From assembly GCA_038233815.1 (NCBI GenBank), contig JBBSVE010000007.1, positions 1-39,953 of the forward strand: 39,953 bases of DNA. The letters run 5' to 3'. This DNA comes from JBBSVE01 sp038233815. GTDB taxonomy: Bacteria > Pseudomonadota > Alphaproteobacteria > Rhodobacterales > Rhodobacteraceae. Of the stretch, positions 7,660 to 14,651 are shown piece by piece. A model generated the notes under the pieces. That model saw only the letters and a list, made by a program, of their open reading frames with translations. It did not search any database and was not told where the DNA came from. Made by a program: the position numbers and the translations under genes. The number at the start of each line of letters is the position of its first letter. The stretch's first letter is position 1.

Positions 7660-8513
7660 AGATGCTGACCGAGGGGCCGATCCGCACGCGGGTCGAGGGG
7701 GCCGTGCTGGAGGTGACGCTGGACCGGCCGAAGGCCAACGCGATCGACCTCGCGACCAGCCGGATCATGGGCGAGGTGTTCCGCGATTTCCGCGACGACG
7801 AGGGCTTGCGCGTGGCGATCCTGCGGGCGGAGGGCGAGAAATTCTTCTGCCCCGGGTGGGATCTGAAGGCGGCGGCCACCGGGGATGCGGTCGATGGCGA
7901 CTACGGTGTCGGTGGGTTCGGCGGATTGCAGGAACTTCCGAACCTTCTGAAGCCGGTGATCGCGGCGGTGAACGGGATCTGCTGCGGCGGGGGGCTGGAA
8001 CTGGCGCTGTCGTGCGACCTGATCCTCGCGTCGGACACTGCGACCTTCGCGCTGCCGGAGATCCGGTCGGGGACGGTCGCGGATGCGGCCTCGATCAAAC
8101 TGCCCAAGCGCATTCCCTATCATGTGGCGATGGACCTGCTGCTTACCGGGCGCTGGTTCGACGCGGAGGAGGCATTGCGCTTGGGGTTGCTGCGCGAGAT
8201 CTGCGCGCCGGGGGAGCTGCTGGAGAAAGCGTGGGATCTGGCACGGATGCTGGAGGACGGACCGCCGCTCGTTTATGCCGCAATCAAGGAGGTCGTGCGC
8301 GAGGCAGAGGCAATGCGGTTTCAGGATGCGCTGAACCGGGTCACCAAGCGGCAGATGCCGTCGGTGGACCGGCTGTATTCATCCGAGGATCAGCTGGAGG
8401 GTGCGCGGGCCTTCGCTGAGACGCGCGTTCCGGGCTGGCGGGGGGGGTGTGGGGCAGGGGGGGCGCTGCCCCCCTCTGAGCCTCGCGGCTCATTCACCCC
8501 CCGGGATATTTGA
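7656..8513 (+). CDS. caiD: Crotonobetainyl-CoA hydratase / carnitinyl-CoA dehydratase CaiD with an element-encoded tail
   Basis: A 285-residue enoyl-CoA hydratase closely matching E. coli CaiD by eye: EVTLDRPKANAID, EKFFCPGWDLKAAA, KPVIAAVNGICCGGGLELAL, TFALPEIRSG, and a C-terminal EDQLEGARAFAETRVPGWRG. The two active-site Glu positions (in GGLELAL and LPEIRSG) are kept. It interconverts crotonobetainyl-CoA and carnitinyl-CoA. The start overlaps the ligase stop (ATGA), with AAGGACAGGAC upstream. Oddity: family members end near PGWRG (CaiD is 261 residues), but here the frame continues about 22 residues through a GC hairpin and stops at a TGA inside the intergenic repeat copy D. A lost stop, or an indel in the G-run at 8440-8447, are alternatives. 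Confidence 0.9.
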   Translation: MKMLTEGPIRTRVEGAVLEVTLDRPKANAIDLATSRIMGEVFRDFRDDEGLRVAILRAEGEKFFCPGWDLKAAATGDAVDGDYGVGGFGGLQELPNLLKPVIAAVNGICCGGGLELALSCDLILASDTATFALPEIRSGTVADAASIKLPKRIPYHVAMDLLLTGRWFDAEEALRLGLLREICAPGELLEKAWDLARMLEDGPPLVYAAIKEVVREAEAMRFQDALNRVTKRQMPSVDRLYSSEDQLEGARAFAETRVPGWRGGCGAGGALPPSEPRGSFTPRDI

Positions 8514-8526
8514 GGGACGGAAAAAG
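8457..8526 (+). repeat. Composite intergenic element, copy D
   Basis: Hairpin GGGGGGC-GCT-GCCCCCC (8458-8474), second hairpin GAGCC-TCGC-GGCTC (8478-8491), C-run, then GGGATATTTGAGGGACGG and AAAAAG. Same order of parts as copies A and B. The second hairpin has different bases but keeps its pairing, which suggests the structure is what is conserved. The caiD stop codon (8511-8513) lies inside the box. Confidence 0.78.
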
Positions 8527-8536
8527 CGGTTTCGGG

Positions 8537-9373
8537 TCAGGTCGTGAGGAACGATCCCGCGGTCATGGTATCGGGCACGGGGATGCCGAGCCGGGTCAGG
8601 ATCGTTGGGGCGAGGGCGAGCTGGTCGAGGAGGTCGTCAGGCTCGGGGCCGGTCGCGTCGCCGAAATAGTAGAGTGCGAAATCCTGCTGATCCTCGCCTG
8701 CGCCGCCGTGGTGGCCGCGCGCGGATTGACCGTGATCGGCGGTCACGATCACCTCGTAGCCCGTATTCCGCCAGCGGTTGATATAGGGGGCGAGCTGCGC
8801 GTCCATTACGGCGCAGGCGTGGTCCATCTCCTGGCACTCATGGCCGAAGCGGTGGCCCATGCTGTCGAGCGTGCAGGTGTGGAGCATGCCGTAGGTGAGA
8901 TCGAAGCGTTCGGTCAGCATCGTGAGGGTCGCAAAGAGGTCTGGGTCTGCGGGCGTCGTCTGGTTGATCAGGTTGTAGCCGGTCATGGTGTGGAAGCGGC
9001 CATGGTTGATCGCGGCGCTGTCGGGCTCGTCATACTCAACGTCGCGGACCGGATCGAAGGGGGTGCGGTTGAAAAATTCCGACCAGAAGCTGTGCGCCAC
9101 GGCGCCGGTGGTGCCACCGGCCCGGCGGGTTTCGGAGAAGATGTCGGGGGAGTCGATGCGGTGGACGGCCTCGTTGCCCCAGGTGCGGTGGGTCTGGGGC
9201 GGGGTGCCGGTGTGGATCGAGGCGTAGCAGGAGGCGGAGGTGGAGGGCAGGACGGCGCGCATCTTCCAGACCTGCGCCTCGCCGCGCGCGACCCAGCCTT
9301 CGAGATTGCCGAAGAGGCGGCGCCAGTTGGCGTAGGGGACGCCGTCGAGGATGATGAGCAGGAGTTTTGTCAT
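8537..9373 (-). CDS. Type I phosphodiesterase / alkaline-phosphatase-superfamily hydrolase
   Basis: A 278-residue alkaline-phosphatase-superfamily protein of the nucleotide pyrophosphatase/phosphodiesterase type. Metal-site motifs: LLIILDGVPY (Asp10), LPSTSASCYASIHTGT with the likely Ser/Thr nucleophile, LDSMGHRFG, and VTADHGQSARGHHGG. Without a clear signal peptide it should act in the cytoplasm on an imported substrate. It is the last gene of the leftward ABC-transporter run (71 bases after the double ATPase stop, a gap holding repeat copy E). That suggests it hydrolyses the imported compound, for example a phosphodiester or phosphonate; this is inference. The start at 9373 has no obvious ribosome site. 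Confidence 0.82.
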   Translation of the reverse strand: MTKLLLIILDGVPYANWRRLFGNLEGWVARGEAQVWKMRAVLPSTSASCYASIHTGTPPQTHRTWGNEAVHRIDSPDIFSETRRAGGTTGAVAHSFWSEFFNRTPFDPVRDVEYDEPDSAAINHGRFHTMTGYNLINQTTPADPDLFATLTMLTERFDLTYGMLHTCTLDSMGHRFGHECQEMDHACAVMDAQLAPYINRWRNTGYEVIVTADHGQSARGHHGGAGEDQQDFALYYFGDATGPEPDDLLDQLALAPTILTRLGIPVPDTMTAGSFLTT

Positions 9374-9400
9374 GTCGGGGCCGCGCCTTTGGCCGGAGTT

Positions 9401-9440
9401 GGAGCCTCCGGCGGGGATATTTCCAGACAGAAAAAGTGGG
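9401..9440 (+). repeat. Intergenic element, copy E (short subtype)
   Basis: Reads GGAGCCTCCGGCGGGG, then ATATTTCCAGACAG and AAAAAGTGGG on the plus strand. It lies between the double ATPase stop (9444) and the phosphodiesterase start (9373). It shares its first 22 bases with copy F at 18361-18397 and the ATATTT...GACAGAAAAAG part with all copies, but lacks the large G/C hairpin of copies A-D. Confidence 0.75.
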
Positions 9441-9443
9441 GCA

Positions 9444-11069
9444 TCAGTTGCCGGCGGCTTCCATTGTGCGGTGGGCGAGGGTGTCTTCGAGCCAGCCTAT
9501 CTTCATTTCCGGCACGGAGGACAGCAGGAGGTCGGTGTAATCGTCGAAAGGGGGGGTCAGAACCTCGGACTTGGGGCCGTAGCGGACGACGCGGCCGCGA
9601 TACATCACGGCGATGCTGTCGGCGATGGCTTTCACCGTCGCCAAGTCGTGGGTGATGAAGAGGTAGGCCACCTTCTCCACCTTCTGGAGGTTGAGGAGGA
9701 GCTTCAGGATGCCGTCGGCGACAAGCGGGTCGAGAGCGGAGGTGACCTCGTCGCAGATGATGAGCTTCGGTTTCGCGGCCAGCGCGCGGGCGATGCAGAC
9801 GCGCTGCTTCTGGCCGCCGGACAGCTCGGCAGGGTAGCGGTCGAGGAAGCCCTTGCCCATTTCTATCTCGTCGAGAAGCTGCTGTATGCGCTGCTTCTTC
9901 TCGGCGCCGCGCAGGCCGAAGTAGAAATCCAGCGGGCGGCCGATGATGGTGCCGACGGTCTGTCGTGGATTCATCGCCACGTCGGCCATTTGGTAGATCA
10001 TCTGCAACTCGCGCAGGTCGTCGCGCTTGCGGTTGTTGAAATCGGGCGCGAGGGTGCGGCCCGCAAAGGTAATTTCTCCCCCTGAAGGGGGCAAGAGGCC
10101 TGTGATGACGCGTGCCAGGGTGGATTTGCCCGACCCGCTTTCGCCCACGATGGCAAGGGTCTGAGCCTCCGGCAGATCGACGGTGACGTTGCTCAGCACG
10201 TCGAAATCGGTGCCCCGGTAACGGGCGGTGATGTCTTTCACCGACAGGACCGGGGGAGCCGCGCCCTTCTCCTCATGCTCGATGGAGCGGACGGAGACGA
10301 GCGCCTTGGTGTAGGCCTGTCGCGGGGCGTTGATGATCTGGTCGGTGGTGCCGTATTCGACCCGCGCGCCGTTTTGCAGGACGAGGATGTGGTCGGCGAC
10401 CTGTGCCACGACGGCCAGATCGTGGGTGATGTAGAGGGCGGCTACGCCGGTGTCGATGATGGCTTCCTTGATCGCCGCCAGAACCTCGATCTGGGTGGTC
10501 ACGTCGAGCGCGGTGGTGGGTTCGTCGAAGACCACGAGGTCGGGCTTGGGGCAGAGCGCCATCACTGTCATCACGCGCTGCAACTGGCCGCCGGACACCT
10601 GATGCGGATAGCGCCCGCCAATCGTTTCGGGATCAGGCAGGCCGAGTCGGCGAAAGAGGGTGACGGCGCGGGCCTCGGCCTCCGCCTTTGACATCAGACC
10701 GTGATGGAGCGTGGTTTCGATCACCTGCTCCATCAGCTTTTTCGCCGGGTTGAAGGCCGCGGCCGCGGATTGCGCGACGTACGTGACCTCACGCCCGCGC
10801 AGCTTTCTGAGCCCGCCGGTGCCTTCCTTCAGGATGTCGCGGCCGTTGAGCATGACTTGCCCTTGCGTGATCCGCACCCCGCCGCGGCCGTAAGCCATGG
10901 AGGACAGCCCGATGGTCGACTTGCCCGCCCCGGATTCGCCGATCAGCCCCAGCACCTTACCCGCCTCGACGGAGACCGACACGCCCTCCACGATGGTGAT
11001 GTCGACGGGCGCCTCGCCGGGCGGATAGGCGGTGGCTTCGATCTTCAGGCCCTTGATCTCCAGCAGCAT
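9444..11069 (-). CDS. Fused double ABC ATPase of a peptide/opine-type importer
   Basis: A 541-residue protein with two complete ABC nucleotide-binding domains, as in fused DppD-DppF/YejF-type ATPases. Domain 1 has Walker A GESGAGKST (residues 44-52), signature VSGGQLQRV and Walker B LVVFDEPTTALD. Domain 2 has Walker A GESGSGKST (about 307-315), signature LSGGQKQRV and Walker B LIICDEVTSALD. Both halves keep the catalytic Glu, so both sites could hydrolyse ATP. The start at 11069 overlaps the permease stop (TGATG) and begins MLLEIKGLKI; the open frame extending to 11807 is only a shadow of the permease gene. It energises uptake through the two permeases encoded just upstream. The substrate class (peptide, opine or other cationic solute) cannot be fixed from the ATPase. 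Confidence 0.93.
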   Translation of the reverse strand: MLLEIKGLKIEATAYPPGEAPVDITIVEGVSVSVEAGKVLGLIGESGAGKSTIGLSSMAYGRGGVRITQGQVMLNGRDILKEGTGGLRKLRGREVTYVAQSAAAAFNPAKKLMEQVIETTLHHGLMSKAEAEARAVTLFRRLGLPDPETIGGRYPHQVSGGQLQRVMTVMALCPKPDLVVFDEPTTALDVTTQIEVLAAIKEAIIDTGVAALYITHDLAVVAQVADHILVLQNGARVEYGTTDQIINAPRQAYTKALVSVRSIEHEEKGAAPPVLSVKDITARYRGTDFDVLSNVTVDLPEAQTLAIVGESGSGKSTLARVITGLLPPSGGEITFAGRTLAPDFNNRKRDDLRELQMIYQMADVAMNPRQTVGTIIGRPLDFYFGLRGAEKKQRIQQLLDEIEMGKGFLDRYPAELSGGQKQRVCIARALAAKPKLIICDEVTSALDPLVADGILKLLLNLQKVEKVAYLFITHDLATVKAIADSIAVMYRGRVVRYGPKSEVLTPPFDDYTDLLLSSVPEMKIGWLEDTLAHRTMEAAGN

Positions 11070-11884
11070 CAGCCGCGCCCTCCCTTGAGGCTGGTGGTGC
11101 GATTGAGCACCCAGTCCGCGACGAGGTTCACGGAGATGGCGAGCGTGGCGATGGCGACCGCGGGGACGAGCGCTGCGGGGATGCCGTAGACGATGCCCTC
11201 CTTGTTCTCCTTCACGATGCCGCCCCAGTCGGCGAGGGGGGGTTGCACGCCGAGGCCGAGGAACGACAGCGTGGAGATGAAGAGCACCGCGAAGATGAAG
11301 CGCAGGCCCATTTCCGCGACGAGCGGCGACAGCGCGTTGGGCAGGATCTCGCGGAAGATGATCCAGATGAGCTTCTCGCCCCGCAGGCGGGCGGCCTCCA
11401 CATAGTCCATCACGGTAATATCCACGGCCACGGCGCGGCTGAGGCGGAAGACGCGGGTACTGTCGAGAATGCCCATCACCACGATCAGGACCGGGATCGA
11501 CACCGGCATCACCGACAGCACCACAAGGGCGGAAATCAGCGACGGGATCGACATCATCAGGTCGATGATACGGCTCAGCACCTGATCGATCCAGCCGCCG
11601 GAGACGGCCGCCGTGAAGCCGAGGATGGAGCCGAGGCCGAACGACAGCACCGTCGAGGCGGCGGCGATGAAGATCGTGGTCTGCCCGCCGTAGATCATCC
11701 GGCTCAGGAGGTCGCGCCCGATGCTGTCGGTGCCCAGAAGGTGCGCGTTGCTCCACGGCTCCCAGCTGTCGCCGACGATCTGCGCCATGCCGTAGGGGGC
11801 GATCCACGAGGCGAAGATCGCGGCGCCGAAATAGAGCGCGGTGAAGAAGAGCCCGATCAGGGCGGAGGGCGGGATGCGCATCAT
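11069..11884 (-). CDS. ABC transporter permease, DppC type
   Basis: A 271-residue inner-membrane permease of the DppC/OppC family. An N-terminal membrane segment (about 8-28) is followed by a periplasmic stretch with HLLGTDSIGRDLLSRMIYG, the usual DppC signature, then five further hydrophobic segments. The EAA-type cytoplasmic loop is YVEAARLRGEKLIWIIFREILPNAL. The start ATG at 11884 overlaps the stop of the upstream permease (a second ATG follows at 11881), and its own stop overlaps the ATPase start. It forms the channel with the DppB-type subunit. Confidence 0.93.
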   Translation of the reverse strand: MMRIPPSALIGLFFTALYFGAAIFASWIAPYGMAQIVGDSWEPWSNAHLLGTDSIGRDLLSRMIYGGQTTIFIAAASTVLSFGLGSILGFTAAVSGGWIDQVLSRIIDLMMSIPSLISALVVLSVMPVSIPVLIVVMGILDSTRVFRLSRAVAVDITVMDYVEAARLRGEKLIWIIFREILPNALSPLVAEMGLRFIFAVLFISTLSFLGLGVQPPLADWGGIVKENKEGIVYGIPAALVPAVAIATLAISVNLVADWVLNRTTSLKGGRG

Positions 11885-12837
11885 TTCGGGTGCCTCAGCC
11901 GGGGGTTGGCGAGGATCGACACCACGTCGGCGATCAGGTTCAACCCGATGTAGACGGCGGCGAACACCAGCCCGCAGGCCTGCACCACCGGCACGTCGCG
12001 TTTCGCCACATGGTCCACCAGATACTGCCCCATGCCGGGATAGACGAACACCACCTCCACCACCACCACGCCGACGACCAGATAGGCGAGGTTGATCATC
12101 ACCACGTTGACGACCGGCGCGATTGCGTTCGGAAAGGCGTGGCGGGCGATGATGGTGAAGGGGCGCAGGCCCTTCAGCTCCGCCGTCTCCACATAAGCCG
12201 ATTGCATCACGTTCAGGATCGCCGCACGCGTCATCCGCATCATGTGGCCGAGCACCACGAGCACGAGGACAAGCACCGGCATCGAGATGGCATAAAGCTT
12301 CTCGCCGAAGCTCATCGAATCGTAGACCGTTGCGAGCGACGGAAAGAGGCGGAACTTCACCGACAGGAAATAGACCGCGATGTAGCCCAGCAGGAACTCC
12401 GGCACCGAAACGGTGGCGAGCGTCACGGTGGAGATCAGCCGGTCCGGCCAGCGCCCCTGATAGCGCACCGCGAGGAGGCCGAGCAGGATCGCCAGCGGCA
12501 CCGCGATCACCGCCGCCGTAACGGCGAGGAACAGCGTGTTGCCAAGCCGCTTGCCCATCGCCTCCGCGATGTCTTGACCGTTCGTCAGCGCCACGCCCAG
12601 ATCGCCGTGCAGCGCGGCCCAGAGCCAGTGCAGATAACGCAGGGGTGCAGGTACATCGAGCCCCAGCTCGGCGCGCAGATTGGCGAGGCTTTGCGGCGTC
12701 GCGGACTGGCCGAGGATGCTTTGCGCCACGTCGCCTGGCAGGATCTGCGTGCCGATGAAGATCAGCACCGACGCGGCGAGCAGCAGGAGCACGCCCAGCG
12801 CGAGCCGCTGGGCCACGAGTTTTACGACCGGGTGCAT
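11881..12837 (-). CDS. ABC transporter permease, DppB type
   Basis: A 318-residue inner-membrane permease of the DppB/OppB family with an N-terminal membrane helix (about 8-30), the family-typical FIGTQILPGDVAQSILG, and YVETAELKGLRPFTIIARHAFPNAI as the ATPase-contact loop. Six hydrophobic segments are visible. I chose ATG at 12837 rather than TTG at 12840 because it is the stronger codon. Only seven bases separate it from the binding-protein stop, and no strong ribosome site is visible, so translation may be coupled to the gene before it. Confidence 0.93.
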   Translation of the reverse strand: MHPVVKLVAQRLALGVLLLLAASVLIFIGTQILPGDVAQSILGQSATPQSLANLRAELGLDVPAPLRYLHWLWAALHGDLGVALTNGQDIAEAMGKRLGNTLFLAVTAAVIAVPLAILLGLLAVRYQGRWPDRLISTVTLATVSVPEFLLGYIAVYFLSVKFRLFPSLATVYDSMSFGEKLYAISMPVLVLVLVVLGHMMRMTRAAILNVMQSAYVETAELKGLRPFTIIARHAFPNAIAPVVNVVMINLAYLVVGVVVVEVVFVYPGMGQYLVDHVAKRDVPVVQACGLVFAAVYIGLNLIADVVSILANPRLRHPK

Positions 12838-12844
12838 CAACCGA

Positions 12845-14413
12845 TCACGCGAACCATGTCTTTTGCGACAGGTATCCGCCCATCAGCTCGCCGTTCGCAT
12901 CTTCGAGCCAGCCCATCACCTTTACGGACTGCGCGTCGATGAAATCGTTGAACATCGGGCAGATCAGGCCGCCATCCTCGTTCACGATCTCGCCGATCTG
13001 GTGGTAGAGATCCTTGCGCTTTTCGGTATCCGTCTCCGACCGCGCGTCTAGGATCAGCTTGTCCAGTTCGGGATTCTTGTACTTCGTGTCGTTCCAGTCG
13101 GCGGTGGAGAGATAGGCCGTGGACCACATCTGATCCTGCACCGGCCGCCCGCCCCAATAGCTGGCGCAGAAGGGCTTGATGTTCCATACGTCGGACCAGT
13201 AGCCGTCATCGGGTACGCGCTTGATCTTGAGGGGAATGCCTGCGTTCTTGGCCGATTGCTGGAACAGGGACGCCGCATCGACAGCGCCCGGAAAGGCCAC
13301 GTCGGCCACTAGCAGTTCAATCGGGGATCCGTCATGGCCCGAGGCCTTGTAGTGCTCGGCGGCCTTCGCGGTGTCATACTCGCGCTGCTCCATCGGCGTG
13401 AAGAGCGGATAGGCCGAGTTGATCGGCGAGTCGTTCCCGATCGTGCCGTAGCCGTTGAGGATCTTGTCCACCAGCTCCTGCCGCTTGATCGCGTATTTCA
13501 GCGCGAGCCGCAGATCCTTGTTGTCGAAGGGCGCGGTGTTCGTGTGCATTATGAAGATATACTGCCCGCGTCCCGGCACGTCGGTCACGGTGATCGCGGG
13601 GGCGCGGCTCAGCAGCTTGGCCACCTTCGGGTCGACACGATTGATGACATCGACCTGACCCGACTGCAGCGCAGAGGTCCGGGCGGTGGCGTCGTTGATG
13701 ACGATGGTCTCCACCTTGTCGTAGTAGCCGCGGTCCTTCCTCCAGTCGTCGGGGTTCTTGTCGTAGGCATAGCGCACGCCGGCCTCGAAGCTCGTGACCT
13801 TGTAGGGGCCGGTGCCGATCCCGGCGGTGGGATTGTCCTTGCCGCCATTGGGCTGGATGACGAGATGATAGTCGGCCAGCAGGTAGGGCAGGTCGGCATT
13901 CCCGGTCTTCAGCGCCATCACCAGCGTGTCGCCGTCGACGGTGAGATCCTTGATCCCCTCCATGATTCCCAGCGCGCCAGACTTCGAATCCTTGTCGGAA
14001 TGGCGCTGGTAGGTCGCTACCACGTCGGCGGGCGTCATATCGCTCCCGTCGTGGAACTTCACGCCCTTGCGGATCTTGAAGGTCCAGACCGAGCCGTCCT
14101 GGTTGGGGGAGAAATCCTCGGCCAGACGCCCGGCAACGTCCCCGTCCGGCGTGATCTCCGTAAGCGTGTCGCCCCAGGTGTAGGTCGCGGCGTTGGGAAC
14201 CGGGCTGTCCGACAGCGCGGGATCGAGCGTGTCTGTCGTCTCCCCCCCGCCGAGGCCCATGCGCAGAGTGCCGCCCTGCTTGGGCGCGCCCTCCGCCCGG
14301 GCCTGCGTGCCGAGGGCTGCCACAGCACCCGCCGCGACGCTGGTGCCTAGAAAGCCTCGGCGCGTCAGACCCGCGTCGATCCGAGCGAGTAGTCTGGAAA
14401 GGTCGTCGTTCAT
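12845..14413 (-). CDS. Tat-exported ABC substrate-binding protein (DppA/OppA family), paralogue 1
   Basis: A 522-residue family 5 solute-binding protein. The signal has a twin-arginine motif TRRGFLG (residues 17-23) after an unusual n-region MNDDLSRLLARID, then an Ala-rich core ending TQARA, so the mature domain is probably exported folded. Body motifs: GGTLRMGLGGGETTDTLDPAL, KFHDGSDMTPADVVAT, GTGPYKV, and a C-terminal half with WGGRPVQDQMW. The start at 14413 has AGGGGAGA upstream; an in-frame ATG at 14527 would bury the Tat signal. It is strikingly similar to the adjacent paralogue (14652-16244) over its whole length, including the n-region. It directly precedes the permease genes, so it is probably the main receptor of this importer. 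Confidence 0.93.
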   Translation of the reverse strand: MNDDLSRLLARIDAGLTRRGFLGTSVAAGAVAALGTQARAEGAPKQGGTLRMGLGGGETTDTLDPALSDSPVPNAATYTWGDTLTEITPDGDVAGRLAEDFSPNQDGSVWTFKIRKGVKFHDGSDMTPADVVATYQRHSDKDSKSGALGIMEGIKDLTVDGDTLVMALKTGNADLPYLLADYHLVIQPNGGKDNPTAGIGTGPYKVTSFEAGVRYAYDKNPDDWRKDRGYYDKVETIVINDATARTSALQSGQVDVINRVDPKVAKLLSRAPAITVTDVPGRGQYIFIMHTNTAPFDNKDLRLALKYAIKRQELVDKILNGYGTIGNDSPINSAYPLFTPMEQREYDTAKAAEHYKASGHDGSPIELLVADVAFPGAVDAASLFQQSAKNAGIPLKIKRVPDDGYWSDVWNIKPFCASYWGGRPVQDQMWSTAYLSTADWNDTKYKNPELDKLILDARSETDTEKRKDLYHQIGEIVNEDGGLICPMFNDFIDAQSVKVMGWLEDANGELMGGYLSQKTWFA

Positions 14414-14477
14414 GGCATTCTCCCCTGTGAGTTCCGCCGTCACGACAAGCCCGAACCGAGCAGTACTATGCGGCTTT

Positions 14478-14501
14478 TTTATTGATTCGAGGATCAATAA
14501 A
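14478..14501. promoter_or_regulatory. 24-base inverted repeat, candidate operator
   Basis: TTTATTGAT (14478-14486) and ATCAATAAA (14493-14501) are perfect 9-base inverted arms around TCGAGG. It is an AT-rich island in GC-rich DNA, 65 bases upstream of the binding-protein start at 14413. Size and symmetry suit a dimeric repressor or activator site. It suggests the transporter genes have their own control point between the two binding-protein genes. The regulator is unknown. Confidence 0.5.
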
Positions 14502-14590
14502 CCTCGCTTTATGGCGTGGAGCAACACTTATCGCGCGCGGCTCGCCCTTTCTTGGGTGCCGCTGCTCCACAACGGTCGCCCGCAGATGCC

Positions 14591-14625
14591 GCCCTTTCCG
14601 ACGCTGCGGAAGCGTCGGAAAGGGC
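14591..14625 (-). terminator. Perfect 15-bp hairpin between the two binding-protein genes
   Basis: GCCCTTTCCGACGCT (14591-14605) pairs without mismatch with AGCGTCGGAAAGGGC (14611-14625) around a 5-base loop. It sits 26 bases past the stop of the upstream binding-protein gene on the minus strand. No T-run follows, so it may be a partial terminator or an RNA-stabilising 3' hairpin that lets binding-protein mRNA outnumber permease mRNA, as known for other ABC operons. Confidence 0.65.
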
Positions 14626-14651
14626 AGATTGATGCAGGTGGCTGGTGTCGA

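Noticed and set aside
749..9440. Repeats considered as a CRISPR array
   Set aside because: Copies are kilobases apart, in both orientations, and separated by genes rather than uniform spacers.
11070..11807. N-terminal extension of the double ATPase
   Set aside because: Lies in the wrong frame over the DppC-type permease; the ATPase begins at 11069 with MLLEIKGLKI and TGATG coupling.
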